Origin: Xanthomarina gelatinilytica
GTDB lineage: Bacteria > Bacteroidota > Bacteroidia > Flavobacteriales > Flavobacteriaceae
NCBI RefSeq assembly: GCF_000348685.1
Contig: NZ_ANLA01000015.1
Coordinates: forward strand, 124,001 to 188,000
Length of the DNA: 64,000 nt
Reading direction: 5' to 3'
Shown here piece after piece: positions 1-9,456 of the stretch. The notes below the pieces were generated by a model. The model searched no databases and had not been told where the DNA came from. It was given only the letters and a program-made list of their open reading frames with translations. The position numbers and the translations under genes are program-made. Position 1 is the stretch's first letter. Each line of letters opens with the position of its first letter.

Positions 1-1041
1 CATTCGTTCACTTCTTATCTGCACTTCAACCCATCGTCCCTTTGGCCCCACAACAGTAATGTGCAAGGCTTCATAACCAGTAGATTTGGGCGAGGAAATC
101 CAATCTCGAAGTCTGGTGGGATTGGGCCTAAAATGGTCTGTTACTATGGAATAAATTTTCCACGCCAGGAATTTTTCGTTTTCAGGTTCGCTTTTATAAA
201 TAATCCTAACAGCAAACTTATCATAAACTTCATCAAAAGAAACACCTTGGTTCTGCATTTTCCTTCTAATGGAAAAAATGGATTTTGGTCTACCTTTTAT
301 GTCATATTCCAACTGCTCTTTGTCCAAAGAGGTTTTAATAACATTTGTAAACTCATTAATATAGGCGTCTTGTTCTTCTTTGCTTTCTTTAATTTTGGTT
401 AAAATATCCTTGTAAACTTCGGGTTCTGTATATTTTAAACCTAAATCTTCCAATTCGGTTTTAATGTTGTAAAGTCCAATTCTATGAGCCAAAGGCGCGT
501 AGATGTATAATGTTTCCGATGCAATCTTCACCTGTTTGTCTGAACGCATGGATTCCATGGTCTGCATGTTGTGGAGCCTGTCGGCAATTTTTATGATTAT
601 TACTCTCACATCATCATTAAGGGTAAGCAACATGCGCCTGAAATTTTCAGCTTGAAGGGACACGTCCATTTCGGTGTCCAAAGATGAGATTTTGGTTAAA
701 CCATCAACTATTTTTGCAACGGTTTCCCCAAACAATTGTTCAATGTCTGCAATGGTATAATCATCGTTATCCTCTACCACATCATGTAAAAGCGCAGCAG
801 CAATGGATGTGGCATCCATGCCAATTTCCTGTGCCACAATTTTGGCAACAGCAATAGGATGGAAGATATAAGCTTCGCCAGATTTCCTGCGTTGGTCTTT
901 GTGTGCATCTACAGCTACGTCAAAGGCTTTTCTGATAAGTTTTTTATCGTCGTCTGAAAGTGTTCTGTAACTCACACGAAGCAATTCTTTGTAAGCTTGT
1001 GTAATGGCAGCATTTTCCTGTTCTAGCTCTAATTCTGTCAT
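1..1041 (-). CDS. rel: RelA/SpoT family (p)ppGpp synthetase/hydrolase, N-terminal part
   Basis: The window edge cuts the gene; about 347 N-terminal residues are visible on the minus strand, starting from the ATG at 1041. The HD hydrolase domain comes first, with FHPIAVAKIVA and the metal-binding HDVVED motif near residues 60-90. The synthetase domain follows, with KGRPKSIFSIRRKM, VYDKFAVRIIY and WISSPKSTGYEALH. Both active sites look intact, which fits the bifunctional Rel/SpoT enzyme that Bacteroidota use to make and degrade the stringent-response alarmone. The TGS and ACT regulatory domains would lie beyond the window. A weak promoter-like element (one mismatch to TAnnTTTG) lies just upstream. 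The family call is very sure; which of several Rel/SpoT paralogues it is cannot be said. Confidence 0.95.
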   Translation of the reverse strand, partial: MTELELEQENAAITQAYKELLRVSYRTLSDDDKKLIRKAFDVAVDAHKDQRRKSGEAYIFHPIAVAKIVAQEIGMDATSIAAALLHDVVEDNDDYTIADIEQLFGETVAKIVDGLTKISSLDTEMDVSLQAENFRRMLLTLNDDVRVIIIKIADRLHNMQTMESMRSDKQVKIASETLYIYAPLAHRIGLYNIKTELEDLGLKYTEPEVYKDILTKIKESKEEQDAYINEFTNVIKTSLDKEQLEYDIKGRPKSIFSIRRKMQNQGVSFDEVYDKFAVRIIYKSEPENEKFLAWKIYSIVTDHFRPNPTRLRDWISSPKSTGYEALHITVVGPKGRWVEVQIRSERM

Positions 1042-1201
1042 AGACTTAAAAATAGTATAATCAAAGCGAATTTACAACCCTTTTGCTTTTTGCAACTGAA
1101 GGAATGGTAAGATTCTAAATCTGTGTGAATTTTTATATAAATATAAGATGTTTCACGTTTTTTATTTCATAAAAAACAAGAAAAGTTTCATGAATTGAAA
1201 T

Positions 1202-2458
1202 TTAAGCCTTTAATTTTAAATTTTTAATTCTTTCCAATAAGGTAGGATGCGAATAGTGCACAAAAACATAGGCCTTATGTGGTGTTAAATTGCTCAAGCT
1301 GTTTTTAGAGAGTTTTTTTAAAGAGCTTATTAAAGGCTGGGCTTTATAGGTTTTTTTGGCGTAATTGTCTGCTTGGTATTCAAAGGTTCTAGAAATCCAA
1401 TTCATGATTAAACTGGTGACTTCTGAAATAGGCGCATACAATAACCCAAAAGCAATAAGCCCAATATGAAAACTGGGGATGTCTACTCCCAAAGCATGTG
1501 AGAGCAATGGATTTGATATGAAAATAGACAAGATATAAAGAGTTAATCCCGTTAGTATAATAGAAGCTGTTAAGTTGAAAATGATGTGTTTTTTCTTGTA
1601 ATGACCAACTTCATGGGCAAGTACAGCCACAATTTCCTCGTCTTCCAAATCGTTTATTAAGGTATCAAAAAGGGTAACACGTTTTTCACTGCCAAAACCT
1701 GAGAAATAGGCGTTGGCCTTGGTGCTTCGTTTGGAACCATCTATGACAAAAATTTTATCTAATTTAAAACCCACGGAATTGGTATAGTTTGAAATTTTGT
1801 CTCGCAATCCGCCAGCATCCAAAGGGGTTTGTTTGTTAAATAATGGTACAATCAGCTTGGCGTAGAACATGTTCATAATGATGGTAAAAACAGTTGTTAA
1901 AGCCCAAGCATACAGCCAGAAATTGTCGCCAGAGAACTGATAAAACCAAATAATAAGTGCCAATATGCCTCCACCTAAAAAAACCATCATAAGCCAGCCT
2001 TTAATTTTATCCATCACAAAGGTTTTTTTAGTGGTTTTATTAAAACCAAAACGCTCTTCTATAACAAAAGTCCTATAGTAAGAAAAAGGCGTGGAGAGGA
2101 TATCGCTTCCAATCATTATTATGCCGAAGAATATAAGCGCAATTATAATTGGGTTTTCAAAATAGCTTCTTGCAATGTTGTCCACATATTCAAATCCATC
2201 GAAAATTAAAAAAATTAGGGTTAAAACCATTGAAAATGAAGAGGTAAGCAACCCGAATTTGTAATTGGTTTTTTTATAGGCCTGAGATTTTTTGTATTCA
2301 GTTTCATCATACACATCTTGAAGCTCATGGGGAATAGGGTCATTAAAATGCTTAGCGTTTAAAGCGTCCAGGGCTTTGTCAATAATAAAATTTACTATTA
2401 ATATGGCTAGGATAATATAGAATAAGGTTGTAGCTGTCATAAAAAAATAAAAATTCAA
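1202..2458 (-). CDS. M48 family metallopeptidase (Ste24/CAAX prenyl protease type)
   Basis: This is a 418-residue integral membrane zinc protease. The HEVGH motif (His282, Glu283, His286) and a downstream EYQAD glutamate near residue 360 form the expected zinc site. Hydrophobic segments at about 8-25, 70-87, 103-120, 155-172, 180-200, 290-310 and 325-345 match the Ste24-like topology with the N-terminal peptidase_M48_N domain. Members degrade or process membrane proteins; bacterial members probably act in membrane protein quality control. It is monocistronic between rel and the TrmH-like gene, all on the minus strand. The length is normal and no key residue is missing. The physiological substrate cannot be read from the sequence. 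Confidence 0.93.
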   Translation of the reverse strand: MNFYFFMTATTLFYIILAILIVNFIIDKALDALNAKHFNDPIPHELQDVYDETEYKKSQAYKKTNYKFGLLTSSFSMVLTLIFLIFDGFEYVDNIARSYFENPIIIALIFFGIIMIGSDILSTPFSYYRTFVIEERFGFNKTTKKTFVMDKIKGWLMMVFLGGGILALIIWFYQFSGDNFWLYAWALTTVFTIIMNMFYAKLIVPLFNKQTPLDAGGLRDKISNYTNSVGFKLDKIFVIDGSKRSTKANAYFSGFGSEKRVTLFDTLINDLEDEEIVAVLAHEVGHYKKKHIIFNLTASIILTGLTLYILSIFISNPLLSHALGVDIPSFHIGLIAFGLLYAPISEVTSLIMNWISRTFEYQADNYAKKTYKAQPLISSLKKLSKNSLSNLTPHKAYVFVHYSHPTLLERIKNLKLKA

Positions 2459-2536
2459 ATATTTAAAGTCCCAAATTCGAAATTATAAAGTGGTTGGTTT
2501 GGAATTTATATTTTGTGATTTGTTTACAGCTAATTT

Positions 2537-3334
2537 TCATAGAAAATTTCGTTGTCTTTTGGCTTCAAAAATAAGGATTCCGGCTGCAACCGATACATTC
2601 ATGGAATCAATTTCACCTTGCATGGGAATAATGATGTTTTGGTTGGAATGTGCTAACCATTCATCGCTTAGACCACTGGCTTCTGTACCAACAACCAAAG
2701 CAGTGGCTTTAGTGAAATCTTGCGTGTGGTAATCTTGACTGGCCTGTAAGGCCGCACAATATATGGATACATTGTTTTCTTTTAAAAACTGAATGATTTC
2801 TGATGTTGTACCCGTGGCAATGTTATTTGTGAAAACACAACCAACACTGGAACGTATAATGTTTGGGTTGTATAAATCGGTTTTAGGATTTGCAATAATT
2901 ACAGCATCTACATTGGCTGCATCGGCAGTACGTAACAGGGCTCCAATGTTTCCTGGTTTTTCAGGAGCTTCGGCCACTAAAATTAATGGGTTTTTAGTTT
3001 TAAAGTTTAAATGTTTTAGAGCACATACTTTAGTTTTTGCTATGGCAATAACACCTTCGGTTGTTGCTCTGTGCGCCAATTTTTGGTATACCTCTTTAGA
3101 AATTTCAATAATGTTTTTAGGTGTTGCATTGAACTGGTTAAGCTGAGATTCTGGAAATAAAGCTGGATAGAATAACAAAGTGTCTATAACATATCCTCCT
3201 TTTATTGCTAACCCAATTTCGCGAACCCCTTCAATTAAAAACAAACCAGATTTTTTACGTTCCCTGGACTTTTCCTTCAGTAGGTACAGTTCTTTTATGT
3301 AAGTGTTTTGACTGCTTGTAATTTGCTTTATCAT
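2537..3334 (-). CDS. TrmH/SpoU family RNA 2'-O-methyltransferase
   Basis: This 265-residue SPOUT-class methyltransferase has an N-terminal substrate-binding domain (about 1-95; EKSRERKKSGLFLIEGVREI). The C-terminal knotted SAM domain carries the three SpoU motifs: EAPEKPGNIGALLRTADA, VVGTEASGLSDEW and IPMQGEIDSMNVSVAAGI. The product should methylate a ribose 2'-OH in tRNA or rRNA, but the target nucleotide is unknown. I place the start at the ATG at 3334. The longer reading frame would begin with a TTG at 3343, which lies inside a promoter-like TAATTTTGC (3348-3340, minus strand) and is therefore unlikely. If that promoter is real, the transcript would begin almost at the start codon. Confidence 0.93.
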   Translation of the reverse strand: MIKQITSSQNTYIKELYLLKEKSRERKKSGLFLIEGVREIGLAIKGGYVIDTLLFYPALFPESQLNQFNATPKNIIEISKEVYQKLAHRATTEGVIAIAKTKVCALKHLNFKTKNPLILVAEAPEKPGNIGALLRTADAANVDAVIIANPKTDLYNPNIIRSSVGCVFTNNIATGTTSEIIQFLKENNVSIYCAALQASQDYHTQDFTKATALVVGTEASGLSDEWLAHSNQNIIIPMQGEIDSMNVSVAAGILIFEAKRQRNFL

Positions 3335-3401
3335 AGATTGCAAAATTAGTTGTTTAGAAATAAATCAGACGAGATTTATCTATTTTCTAAAGGTTTTTTA
3401 T

Positions 3402-4454
3402 TTAAAAATAATTCACTATTAAAGCCACGACATAACTGTAGCTTTTCATGCCATCTACTTGGTTGTTGGCAATTAAATAACTATTGTACGTGCTTTTAAA
3501 CAAGGGTTCTGCTGGGTTTTGATGATGGTCCCAAAAATCCTGAACTTCCTGATAATTTTTTAAAATACCTTTGTTTATGGTTTTTAAGGTTTCAAAATAT
3601 AACTTGTTGTCACGTTTGTAGATTTCCAACAAACAATGTTTCAATAAAAAGGTGTAGCCACTGTAATTAAAATACGTATCCTTATGGTTAATAGCTGCCA
3701 AACCACCTATAAAATTAGCTTCGTTTTCCTTTGCAAAGCCTAATTGATGTGCCACTTCATGAGAAGCAACCACTGGAAACCTATAAGGAACAATTAATCC
3801 GTTTATCTGGGCCTCGTTGGTTAACGGATTTAAATAGCCACTAAATCCCATATATGTTAAGGGCAAGCTAAACAATGATTTTTTTAAACTTTTAGGATGA
3901 TATTCCAAGTGTGGAAATTCTTTCTGTAAAGCTTCAAAACCTTCAGGGACCATCTTTAAAATGTTATTTTTGCTATATGGTAGATCTATCTTTAAGGAAT
4001 CGTTTTTAGCTAATTGCCCATGTAGGGCATTCGATTTTTCAATAAGCATTTGAGTAACAGAAAGAAGTTGCTCAGTTGAATAATCTGCTTCCAGTCCCAA
4101 ACTTTCGTGTAGAGGCAACCTGTGGTAATTCATGGCCCAAAATATATGAAACGCCAGGTAAATGATGGAGATGGCTGCAAATACCTCTATCAACCAATAT
4201 TTGGTGTCCTTAACAATCCGTCTTCGGTTTGCAACAAGCCACTTTATTATATAAATGATGGCAAAACCATAAAACACATCTCCAAAGGAAAACGGAATCC
4301 AGCCTAAAGTAAACCGGAACAAGCTAGAAATAACAGGGTATATGCCCAAACTGTAATAAGTTTCAACTACTTCAGGGAATTGCTTTAGGAGTTTCACTAT
4401 AAGGAACAATGGAACTATGGAAAAGGCTATGTATGGTTTTGGGTTCTTGAACAT
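3402..4454 (-). CDS. DUF3810 family membrane protein with HExxH motif
   Basis: The 350-residue protein has two to three N-terminal membrane segments (about 8-25, 45-72 and 88-110), then a soluble region containing HEVAH at 232-236 and a third candidate ligand in KENEANF near 245. This arrangement is characteristic of DUF3810, a Bacteroidota family that looks like a gluzincin metallopeptidase. Function is not established. The gene is divergent from pepD, with 73 bp between the starts. A TATTTTTG element (4466-4459, minus strand) lies only 5 nt before the ATG, so either the transcript is almost leaderless or the true promoter lies elsewhere. The family call is firm; proteolytic activity is inference from the motif. 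Confidence 0.88.
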   Translation of the reverse strand: MFKNPKPYIAFSIVPLFLIVKLLKQFPEVVETYYSLGIYPVISSLFRFTLGWIPFSFGDVFYGFAIIYIIKWLVANRRRIVKDTKYWLIEVFAAISIIYLAFHIFWAMNYHRLPLHESLGLEADYSTEQLLSVTQMLIEKSNALHGQLAKNDSLKIDLPYSKNNILKMVPEGFEALQKEFPHLEYHPKSLKKSLFSLPLTYMGFSGYLNPLTNEAQINGLIVPYRFPVVASHEVAHQLGFAKENEANFIGGLAAINHKDTYFNYSGYTFLLKHCLLEIYKRDNKLYFETLKTINKGILKNYQEVQDFWDHHQNPAEPLFKSTYNSYLIANNQVDGMKSYSYVVALIVNYF

Positions 4455-4498
4455 CTTTCAAAAATAATCAAATGTTTTAATACTCTATAAGATATAAG

Positions 4499-4506
4499 TA
4501 CCTTTG
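4499..4506 (+). promoter_or_regulatory. Bacteroidota-type -7 promoter element for pepD
   Basis: TACCTTTG matches the Bacteroidota -7 consensus TAnnTTTG, 22 nt before the pepD ATG. No TTG -33 element is seen at 17-23 nt upstream. Confidence 0.55.
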
Positions 4507-4527
4507 TATAACTTTTAAAATATACAT

Positions 4528-5994
4528 ATGAATTCAGAAATTAGAAACCTGGAACCAAAACAACTTTGGAATAAATTTGCCGATTTAAACGCTGTGCCTA
4601 GAGCCTCTAAAAAAGAAGCGCAAGTGATTGCGTTTATGAAAGATTTTGGTAAAAAGCTGAACTTGGAAACCATAGAGGATGAGGTAGGGAACGTGATTAT
4701 AAAAAAACCTGCCACACCAGGAATGGAAGATCGGGAAACGATTGTTATGCAATCTCATTTGGATATGGTACACCAAAAAAATGCTGATACTCATTTTGAT
4801 TTTGAAACACAAGGAATCGAGATGTATGTAGATGGCGATTGGGTTCGTGCAAAAGGCACAACCCTTGGTGCAGACAATGGATTGGGCGTTGCAACCATTA
4901 TGGCTATTTTGGAAAGTACCGATATTCCTCATCCAGCCATTGAAGCGTTGTTTACCATAGACGAAGAAACAGGCATGACAGGAGCTATGGGTTTAAAAGG
5001 GGGTTTGCTTGAAGGCAAAATACTTTTGAATTTAGATACAGAAGAAGATGATGAAATAGGAGTTGGATGTGCAGGAGGAGTAGATGTAACAGCAACCAGA
5101 TCCTATAAGGAAGAAGAAACACCAGAATTTAAAATAGGGTTTTCTGTAACAGTAAAAGGCTTGCAAGGAGGACATTCAGGAATGCAAATCCATGAAGGGT
5201 TGGGTAATGCCAATAAAATCCTAAACCGTTTGTTGTTTGACGGTTTCGAGAATTTTGGCTTGCGTATCTCTGAAATAGATGGAGGTAGTTTAAGAAACGC
5301 CATTCCTAGAGAAAGCAAAGCTTTAGTGGCCATTGATGCCATTCATGAAGAGGCTTTTAAAGCTGAAATGGCAGAGCATGCCAACGAGATTAAAGCCGAG
5401 CTTAAAACCATGGAACCAGATATGGAAATTGTGATTTCTAACATTGAAACACCAAAAAAAGTTATGGATTTGGGAGTTCAAGAAGGTCTAACCAGAGCTT
5501 TGTATGCTGCACTGAATGGCGTATATAGAATGAGTGCAGATATTCCAGATTTGGTAGAAACATCCAATAATATTGCTAGGGTTATTGTAAAAGACGGACA
5601 GGTTAAAATAGCCTGTTTAACACGTTCATCTGTTGAAAGTTCTAAATGGGACTTAGCCAATATGCTTCGTGCCACGTTTGAATTAACTGGTTGCGAAGTT
5701 GAATTTTCTGGAGATTATCCTGGTTGGAAACCTAATATGGATTCGGCTATTTTAAAAGTGTTGGATAATTTATATGAAAAAATGAATGGACAAAAAGCAC
5801 ATGTGGCTGCTTGTCATGCTGGATTGGAGTGTGGTATTCTTGGACAGAATTATCCAGAGATGGACATGATTAGTTTTGGGCCAAACATTAAAGGTGCACA
5901 TTCTCCAGACGAAAGAGCGCAAATATCTTCAGCTCAAAAATACTGGAAGTTTGTGTTAGAAATTTTGAAGCAGATTCCTGAAAAACAAAACTAG
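4528..5994 (+). CDS. pepD: Aminoacyl-histidine dipeptidase, M20 family
   Basis: This 488-residue cytoplasmic zinc dipeptidase is of the PepD (carnosinase-like) class, which hydrolyses Xaa-His and other dipeptides. Metal and catalytic motifs are in order: SHLDMVHQ (His77, Asp79), LGADNGLG (Asp116), TIDEETGMTG (Glu146/147), NLDTEE (about 171) and a C-terminal HAGLECG. The lid/dimerisation insert contains GLQGGHSGMQIHEG. Length is typical of the family (about 480-490). It is monocistronic, with a promoter element just upstream and a strong terminator downstream. The start is the only ATG close to the promoter. Nothing unusual is seen. Confidence 0.95.
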   Translation: MNSEIRNLEPKQLWNKFADLNAVPRASKKEAQVIAFMKDFGKKLNLETIEDEVGNVIIKKPATPGMEDRETIVMQSHLDMVHQKNADTHFDFETQGIEMYVDGDWVRAKGTTLGADNGLGVATIMAILESTDIPHPAIEALFTIDEETGMTGAMGLKGGLLEGKILLNLDTEEDDEIGVGCAGGVDVTATRSYKEEETPEFKIGFSVTVKGLQGGHSGMQIHEGLGNANKILNRLLFDGFENFGLRISEIDGGSLRNAIPRESKALVAIDAIHEEAFKAEMAEHANEIKAELKTMEPDMEIVISNIETPKKVMDLGVQEGLTRALYAALNGVYRMSADIPDLVETSNNIARVIVKDGQVKIACLTRSSVESSKWDLANMLRATFELTGCEVEFSGDYPGWKPNMDSAILKVLDNLYEKMNGQKAHVAACHAGLECGILGQNYPEMDMISFGPNIKGAHSPDERAQISSAQKYWKFVLEILKQIPEKQN

Positions 5995-6009
5995 ATACCT
6001 GCAAACAAT

Positions 6010-6054
6010 AAACCACAATTCCACAAATACATATTATTTGTGGAATTGTGGTTT
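6010..6054. terminator. Bidirectional intrinsic terminator between pepD and the cyclophilin-FKBP gene
   Basis: A 20-bp perfect stem (6010-6029 with 6035-6054) closes a 5-nt loop, CATAT. T-rich sequence follows on the plus side (TTTATTTATTTTTTG), and A-rich sequence on the other side serves the minus strand. It lies between two convergent genes. Confidence 0.9.
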
Positions 6055-6090
6055 ATTTATTTTTTGTTAAAAATTTAAGCTTATAAGCTA

Positions 6091-7251
6091 TTATTCAGCT
6101 AATCCAACAATTTCAAGATCGAAAACCAAGTTACTGTTTGGAGGAATTGGTCCCATACCATTTGCTCCATAACCAAGATAACTAGGAATAAATACACGTG
6201 CTTTATCGCCTACATTCATATTAAGCATTGCTTCTCTAAATCCTGGAACCAGACTTGCAGTTTCGTTATAAATCATAGGGAACGGTTTGTAGCCTCCTTG
6301 GGCATCACGTTGTTCGCTATACACATTGTTTTCTTTGGCAACTTCTGCCCAAGAGGTGTCGAATAAGCGGCCATCTTCAAAATAACCAGCATAGTTAACC
6401 AAAACTTTTTGTGCCGAAGTAGGTTTAACGGCAGCTTCGTCTTGCTTGGTGAAAATCATGACCACTCCAGTATCTAACTTTTTAACTGTGCCACCCAAAT
6501 CAGCATTTTTTGTTATAAAGTTATCTGCAGCAGCTTTGGCATTTTCTTTAAGTTTTTGGTTTTCTTCTTCTTTTAGTTGTTTTTGTCTTTCTTCAACTTT
6601 AGGCAACTCATCAGTATAAACTTTGGCAGCATCAAATGATTCAGCTTCTTGTCCTTTTCTAATAATGTTAATGGTTTCAATAACAACAGGATCCACCGGT
6701 TTGTTGTTCCCTTGACTAACAGCTACATTGGAAATACTGTCCTGTACATCCAAACCAATAACCAATTCGCCAAAAACGGCATGTCTGTTATCTAAATTTG
6801 GGGTAGGCACTTCAGTGATAAAAAACTGACTTCCATTGGTTGCTGGTCCCGAGTTGGCCATGGATAAAATACCTGGTTTATCGTGTTTTAAATCAGGATG
6901 GAATTCATCTAAAAAACGGTAGCCTGGATTACCAGCACCAGAGCCTGTTGGGTCGCCTCCTTGGATCATAAATTTGTCTATAACCCTGTGGAAAGTTGTC
7001 CCATCATAATATCTTTTTCCTTTTAAGGAATCAGGAAGCTTAGGGTGTGTGCCATCTACCAAAGCCACAAAATTTGCCACTGTTACAGGGACTTCCTTGT
7101 AATGTAATTTAGCGACCATAATCCCTTTGTTGGTAACGAATTCAGCATAAAGGCCATCTTCCAAATCTGGGTATTTTTGCTGTTCGCAAGAGGTAAAACT
7201 TACCAAAAGTGCAAGAAATAAAATTTTCATAGTATGTTTTAAAATGTTCAT
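6091..7251 (-). CDS. Lipoprotein peptidylprolyl isomerase: cyclophilin-FKBP fusion
   Basis: The 386-residue exported protein fuses two unrelated proline isomerase folds. A lipoprotein signal ends in LLVSFTSC. A cyclophilin domain follows (about 35-205) with [19 protein letters not shown] and GSQFFITE, then a charged, helical linker (about 210-245; [18 protein letters not shown]). A C-terminal FKBP domain (about 275-385) contains [37 protein letters not shown] and SYLGYGANG. It should catalyse prolyl isomerisation of envelope proteins from a membrane anchor. The next gene, 55 bp downstream on the same strand, is gldI, another FKBP lipoprotein gene, so this reads as an envelope folding locus. 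An internal ATG at 7230 is an equally plausible start and leaves the signal peptide intact. Confidence 0.9.
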   Translation of the reverse strand: MNILKHTMKILFLALLVSFTSCEQQKYPDLEDGLYAEFVTNKGIMVAKLHYKEVPVTVANFVALVDGTHPKLPDSLKGKRYYDGTTFHRVIDKFMIQGGDPTGSGAGNPGYRFLDEFHPDLKHDKPGILSMANSGPATNGSQFFITEVPTPNLDNRHAVFGELVIGLDVQDSISNVAVSQGNNKPVDPVVIETINIIRKGQEAESFDAAKVYTDELPKVEERQKQLKEEENQKLKENAKAAADNFITKNADLGGTVKKLDTGVVMIFTKQDEAAVKPTSAQKVLVNYAGYFEDGRLFDTSWAEVAKENNVYSEQRDAQGGYKPFPMIYNETASLVPGFREAMLNMNVGDKARVFIPSYLGYGANGMGPIPPNSNLVFDLEIVGLAE

Positions 7252-7306
7252 GAGTAATTAATTTTTCTGTTGTAAAAATAGTGTTTTTTGGAAATTATCT
7301 TTGAGG

Positions 7307-7843
7307 TTATTTATCTATAATGGAGTTTACTGAGACTTCACATTTAATAGGCACATTGATGCCAATTTTATTTTCATCTCCATAATATCCATAAGCTTTT
7401 TGCGATGGAAACATGAATGTTACGGTTTCCCCAGATTTCATAAGTTTTAATCCTTCCCTAAGACCAGAAAACAATTCTTGCTTATCCATAACATAAGTTT
7501 GGGTTTTTAGGTCTTCTTTGGAATAAATAATGTCGTCTGTTAATGTTTTAATGTTGTAATTAAAAGTAACAATATCCCCAAAATCTGGAGACATTAGGCT
7601 GTCGGCTTGTTTGACATTGTAATAATACCAAAACCCGTTTTCTGAAGCAATGTATTCCTGTTCAGGATTTTCTGACATGATTTTTTTAATATAGGCTTGC
7701 TCGCGTTCATTTAATTTAATGTTTCTCTCCACAGATGCATCAATAAAAGATCCGGATTTGGAAGATACAGGTCTTCTTGCTTCAGGCGATTTACAGGCCA
7801 CAAAAAGCAAAGCACATATTAATAAGGCAATTATTCTACTCAT
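7307..7843 (-). CDS. gldI: Gliding-motility FKBP-type peptidylprolyl isomerase lipoprotein GldI
   Basis: The 178-residue protein has a lipoprotein signal (ALLFVACKS) and a C-terminal FKBP domain (about 80-178) with DIVTFNYNI, LFSGLREGLKLMKSGETVTFMFPSQKAYGYYGD. The N-terminal part, with EREQAYIKKIM and NGFWYYYN, is typical of GldI. The Gld proteins of Flavobacterium make up the gliding/type IX secretion machinery, and GldI is its proline isomerase. This is consistent with the T9SS-sorted protease at 9457-12000. The gene overlaps the DHH phosphoesterase start by 8 bp, so the two are probably co-transcribed. The MAYV-type active site is partly degenerate (FMFPS), as is common for GldI. Confidence 0.88.
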   Translation of the reverse strand: MSRIIALLICALLFVACKSPEARRPVSSKSGSFIDASVERNIKLNEREQAYIKKIMSENPEQEYIASENGFWYYYNVKQADSLMSPDFGDIVTFNYNIKTLTDDIIYSKEDLKTQTYVMDKQELFSGLREGLKLMKSGETVTFMFPSQKAYGYYGDENKIGINVPIKCEVSVNSIIDK

Positions 7844-8861
7844 TGTTTAGGGCGTTTTTATAGCTTGGTAAGATACTAATAAAATTTTCAACTGTAGATT
7901 TTAAATCCAAATTGCTTTTTCCTCCGGCAGCATTGGTGTGTCCACCACCTTCAAAATGAGCTCTGGAAAATTCGTTGACCGAAAAACTTCCTTTAGAGCG
8001 TAACGAGATTTTTATAATGTTATTTTGCGTGTCTTCAATAAAAATAGCTGCAAATATGATGTTGTTCAAGGAAAGGCCATAATTAACAAAACCTTCTGTG
8101 TCTCCTTTCTTGAAATTATATTCGTTTAACTCGTCTTGAGTCAAGGTAATGTAAGCTGTTCTGTATTCCGGTAAGACCTTTAGGTTACTTAACGCACGTC
8201 CTAAAAGCTGTAGGCGTTCGTAACTGTTATTGTCGAATATTTGATTGTAAATCTCGGAATGATTGGCGCCTTTATCTATTAAATATCCCGCAACCTCATG
8301 GGTTTTACTTGTTGTGGATGGAAACCTAAAAGAACCTGTGTCTGTTAATATGCCAGCGTACAAACAGCTTGCAATGGCTTCGTTTATAAGGTTTTTGTCC
8401 CCTAGCATATCTATGAAATTGTAAACCATCTCGCAAGTGGAGCTCATACTAACATCAGAATAGCTGTAAACAGCATAATTTTCTGGTTGTTGATGATGGT
8501 CTATCATGATTTTAATGGCGTCACTAGCGCTTAAAGCGTCTTCCATGTCGCCAGTTCTATTTAGGGCATTAAAATCCAAAGTAAAAATAATATCTGCTTT
8601 GGCAATAAGCATGTCGCTTGGTTCTTTTTGCGAATCGTATTTTAAAATTTTAGGTTCTTCAGGCATCCATTTTAAAAAATCAGGATAATCGTTTGGAGCA
8701 ATAACCGTTGCCTGGTGCTTGTGTTTTAAAAGATAATGGTATAAACCAAGTGTTGAGCCAATAGCGTCTCCATCTGGGTTTTTATGAGGTACAATAACAA
8801 TTTGTTTGGGAGTTTCTAAAAGCTGTTTTATGTTTTTTATATCGTCTTTTTTCATAGGCAA
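7836..8861 (-). CDS. DHH/DHHA1 family phosphoesterase (NrnA-like)
   Basis: The 341-residue cytoplasmic protein has the DHH motifs HKNPDGDAIGST (about 24-35), FTLDFNA (about 96) and IMIDHHQQ (about 120), plus the DHHA1 motif GGGHTNAAGG near 310. This is the NrnA architecture: manganese-dependent degradation of short oligoribonucleotides and/or dephosphorylation of 3'-phosphoadenosine 5'-phosphate. Some relatives hydrolyse cyclic dinucleotides. The gene overlaps gldI by 8 bp, an arrangement that implies co-expression but not an obvious shared pathway. A second in-frame ATG two codons in (8855) is a possible start. It is divergent from ndk. Confidence 0.9.
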   Translation of the reverse strand: MPMKKDDIKNIKQLLETPKQIVIVPHKNPDGDAIGSTLGLYHYLLKHKHQATVIAPNDYPDFLKWMPEEPKILKYDSQKEPSDMLIAKADIIFTLDFNALNRTGDMEDALSASDAIKIMIDHHQQPENYAVYSYSDVSMSSTCEMVYNFIDMLGDKNLINEAIASCLYAGILTDTGSFRFPSTTSKTHEVAGYLIDKGANHSEIYNQIFDNNSYERLQLLGRALSNLKVLPEYRTAYITLTQDELNEYNFKKGDTEGFVNYGLSLNNIIFAAIFIEDTQNNIIKISLRSKGSFSVNEFSRAHFEGGGHTNAAGGKSNLDLKSTVENFISILPSYKNALNNE

Positions 8862-8889
8862 CGAAGATACAATTTTTTAATATTGGTTT

Positions 8890-8923
8890 TTGTGGTTTTT
8901 ATAATGAAATACCTTACTTTTGC
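8890..8923 (+). promoter_or_regulatory. Promoter of ndk
   Basis: A TTG (8890-8892) and TACTTTTGC (8915-8923) are separated by 22 nt, within the 17-23 nt known for Flavobacterium promoters (TTG, then TAnnTTTG). The ndk ATG follows 22 nt later. Confidence 0.7.
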
Positions 8924-8945
8924 ACCCAAATTAAAAAAAAATTAA

Positions 8946-9365
8946 ATGGCAACTAACAGAACATTTACAATGCTTAAGCCAGATGCAGTTGAAAAAGGAC
9001 ACATTGGCGCAATTTTAGAAAAAATAAATGCTTCAGGTTTTAGAATCGTAGCAATGAAATTAACACAAATGACAAAAGCAGATGCAGAAGCGTTTTATGC
9101 AATTCACAGTGAAAGACCATTCTTTGGTGAATTGGTAGAATACATGACTCGTGGTCCTATTGTGGCTGCTATTTTGGAAAAAGAAAATGCAGTTGAAGAT
9201 TTTAGAACATTGATTGGTGCTACAAATCCTGCAGATGCTGCCGAAGGAACCATAAGAAAACTTTATGCTGCTTCTATTGGTGAAAATGCCGTTCATGGAA
9301 GTGATAGTGATGAAAATGCTGCCATTGAAGGTGCTTTTCATTTTTCTGGAAGAGAAATGTTTTAG
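8946..9365 (+). CDS. ndk: Nucleoside-diphosphate kinase
   Basis: The 139-residue enzyme transfers the gamma phosphate of ATP to NDPs through a phosphohistidine. It has the N-terminal [10 protein letters not shown] motif, the substrate-binding region [16 protein letters not shown] and the active-site histidine in [12 protein letters not shown] (about His117). Length is normal. It has its own promoter and a clean terminator, so it is monocistronic. Start choice is secure because the promoter element ends 22 nt upstream. Confidence 0.97.
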   Translation: MATNRTFTMLKPDAVEKGHIGAILEKINASGFRIVAMKLTQMTKADAEAFYAIHSERPFFGELVEYMTRGPIVAAILEKENAVEDFRTLIGATNPADAAEGTIRKLYAASIGENAVHGSDSDENAAIEGAFHFSGREMF

Positions 9366-9390
9366 TAAAAACAATCCCAATACATTATAG

Positions 9391-9422
9391 AAAAGCCTGA
9401 AAATTCAATTTTTCAGGCTTTT
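9391..9422 (+). terminator. Intrinsic terminator of ndk
   Basis: AAAAGCCTGAAAA (9391-9403) pairs with TTTTCAGGCTTTT (9410-9422) around a 6-nt loop, followed by T-rich sequence. Confidence 0.88.
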
Positions 9423-9456
9423 TTATTTTAAATTCGCCCAACCTAAATATTTACGA

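Noticed and set aside
1149-1158. TGTTTCACGT, half of a parS-like site near rel
   Set aside because: Only the left half of the 16-bp parS palindrome is present and the right half is unrelated; parA/parB are 24 kb away.
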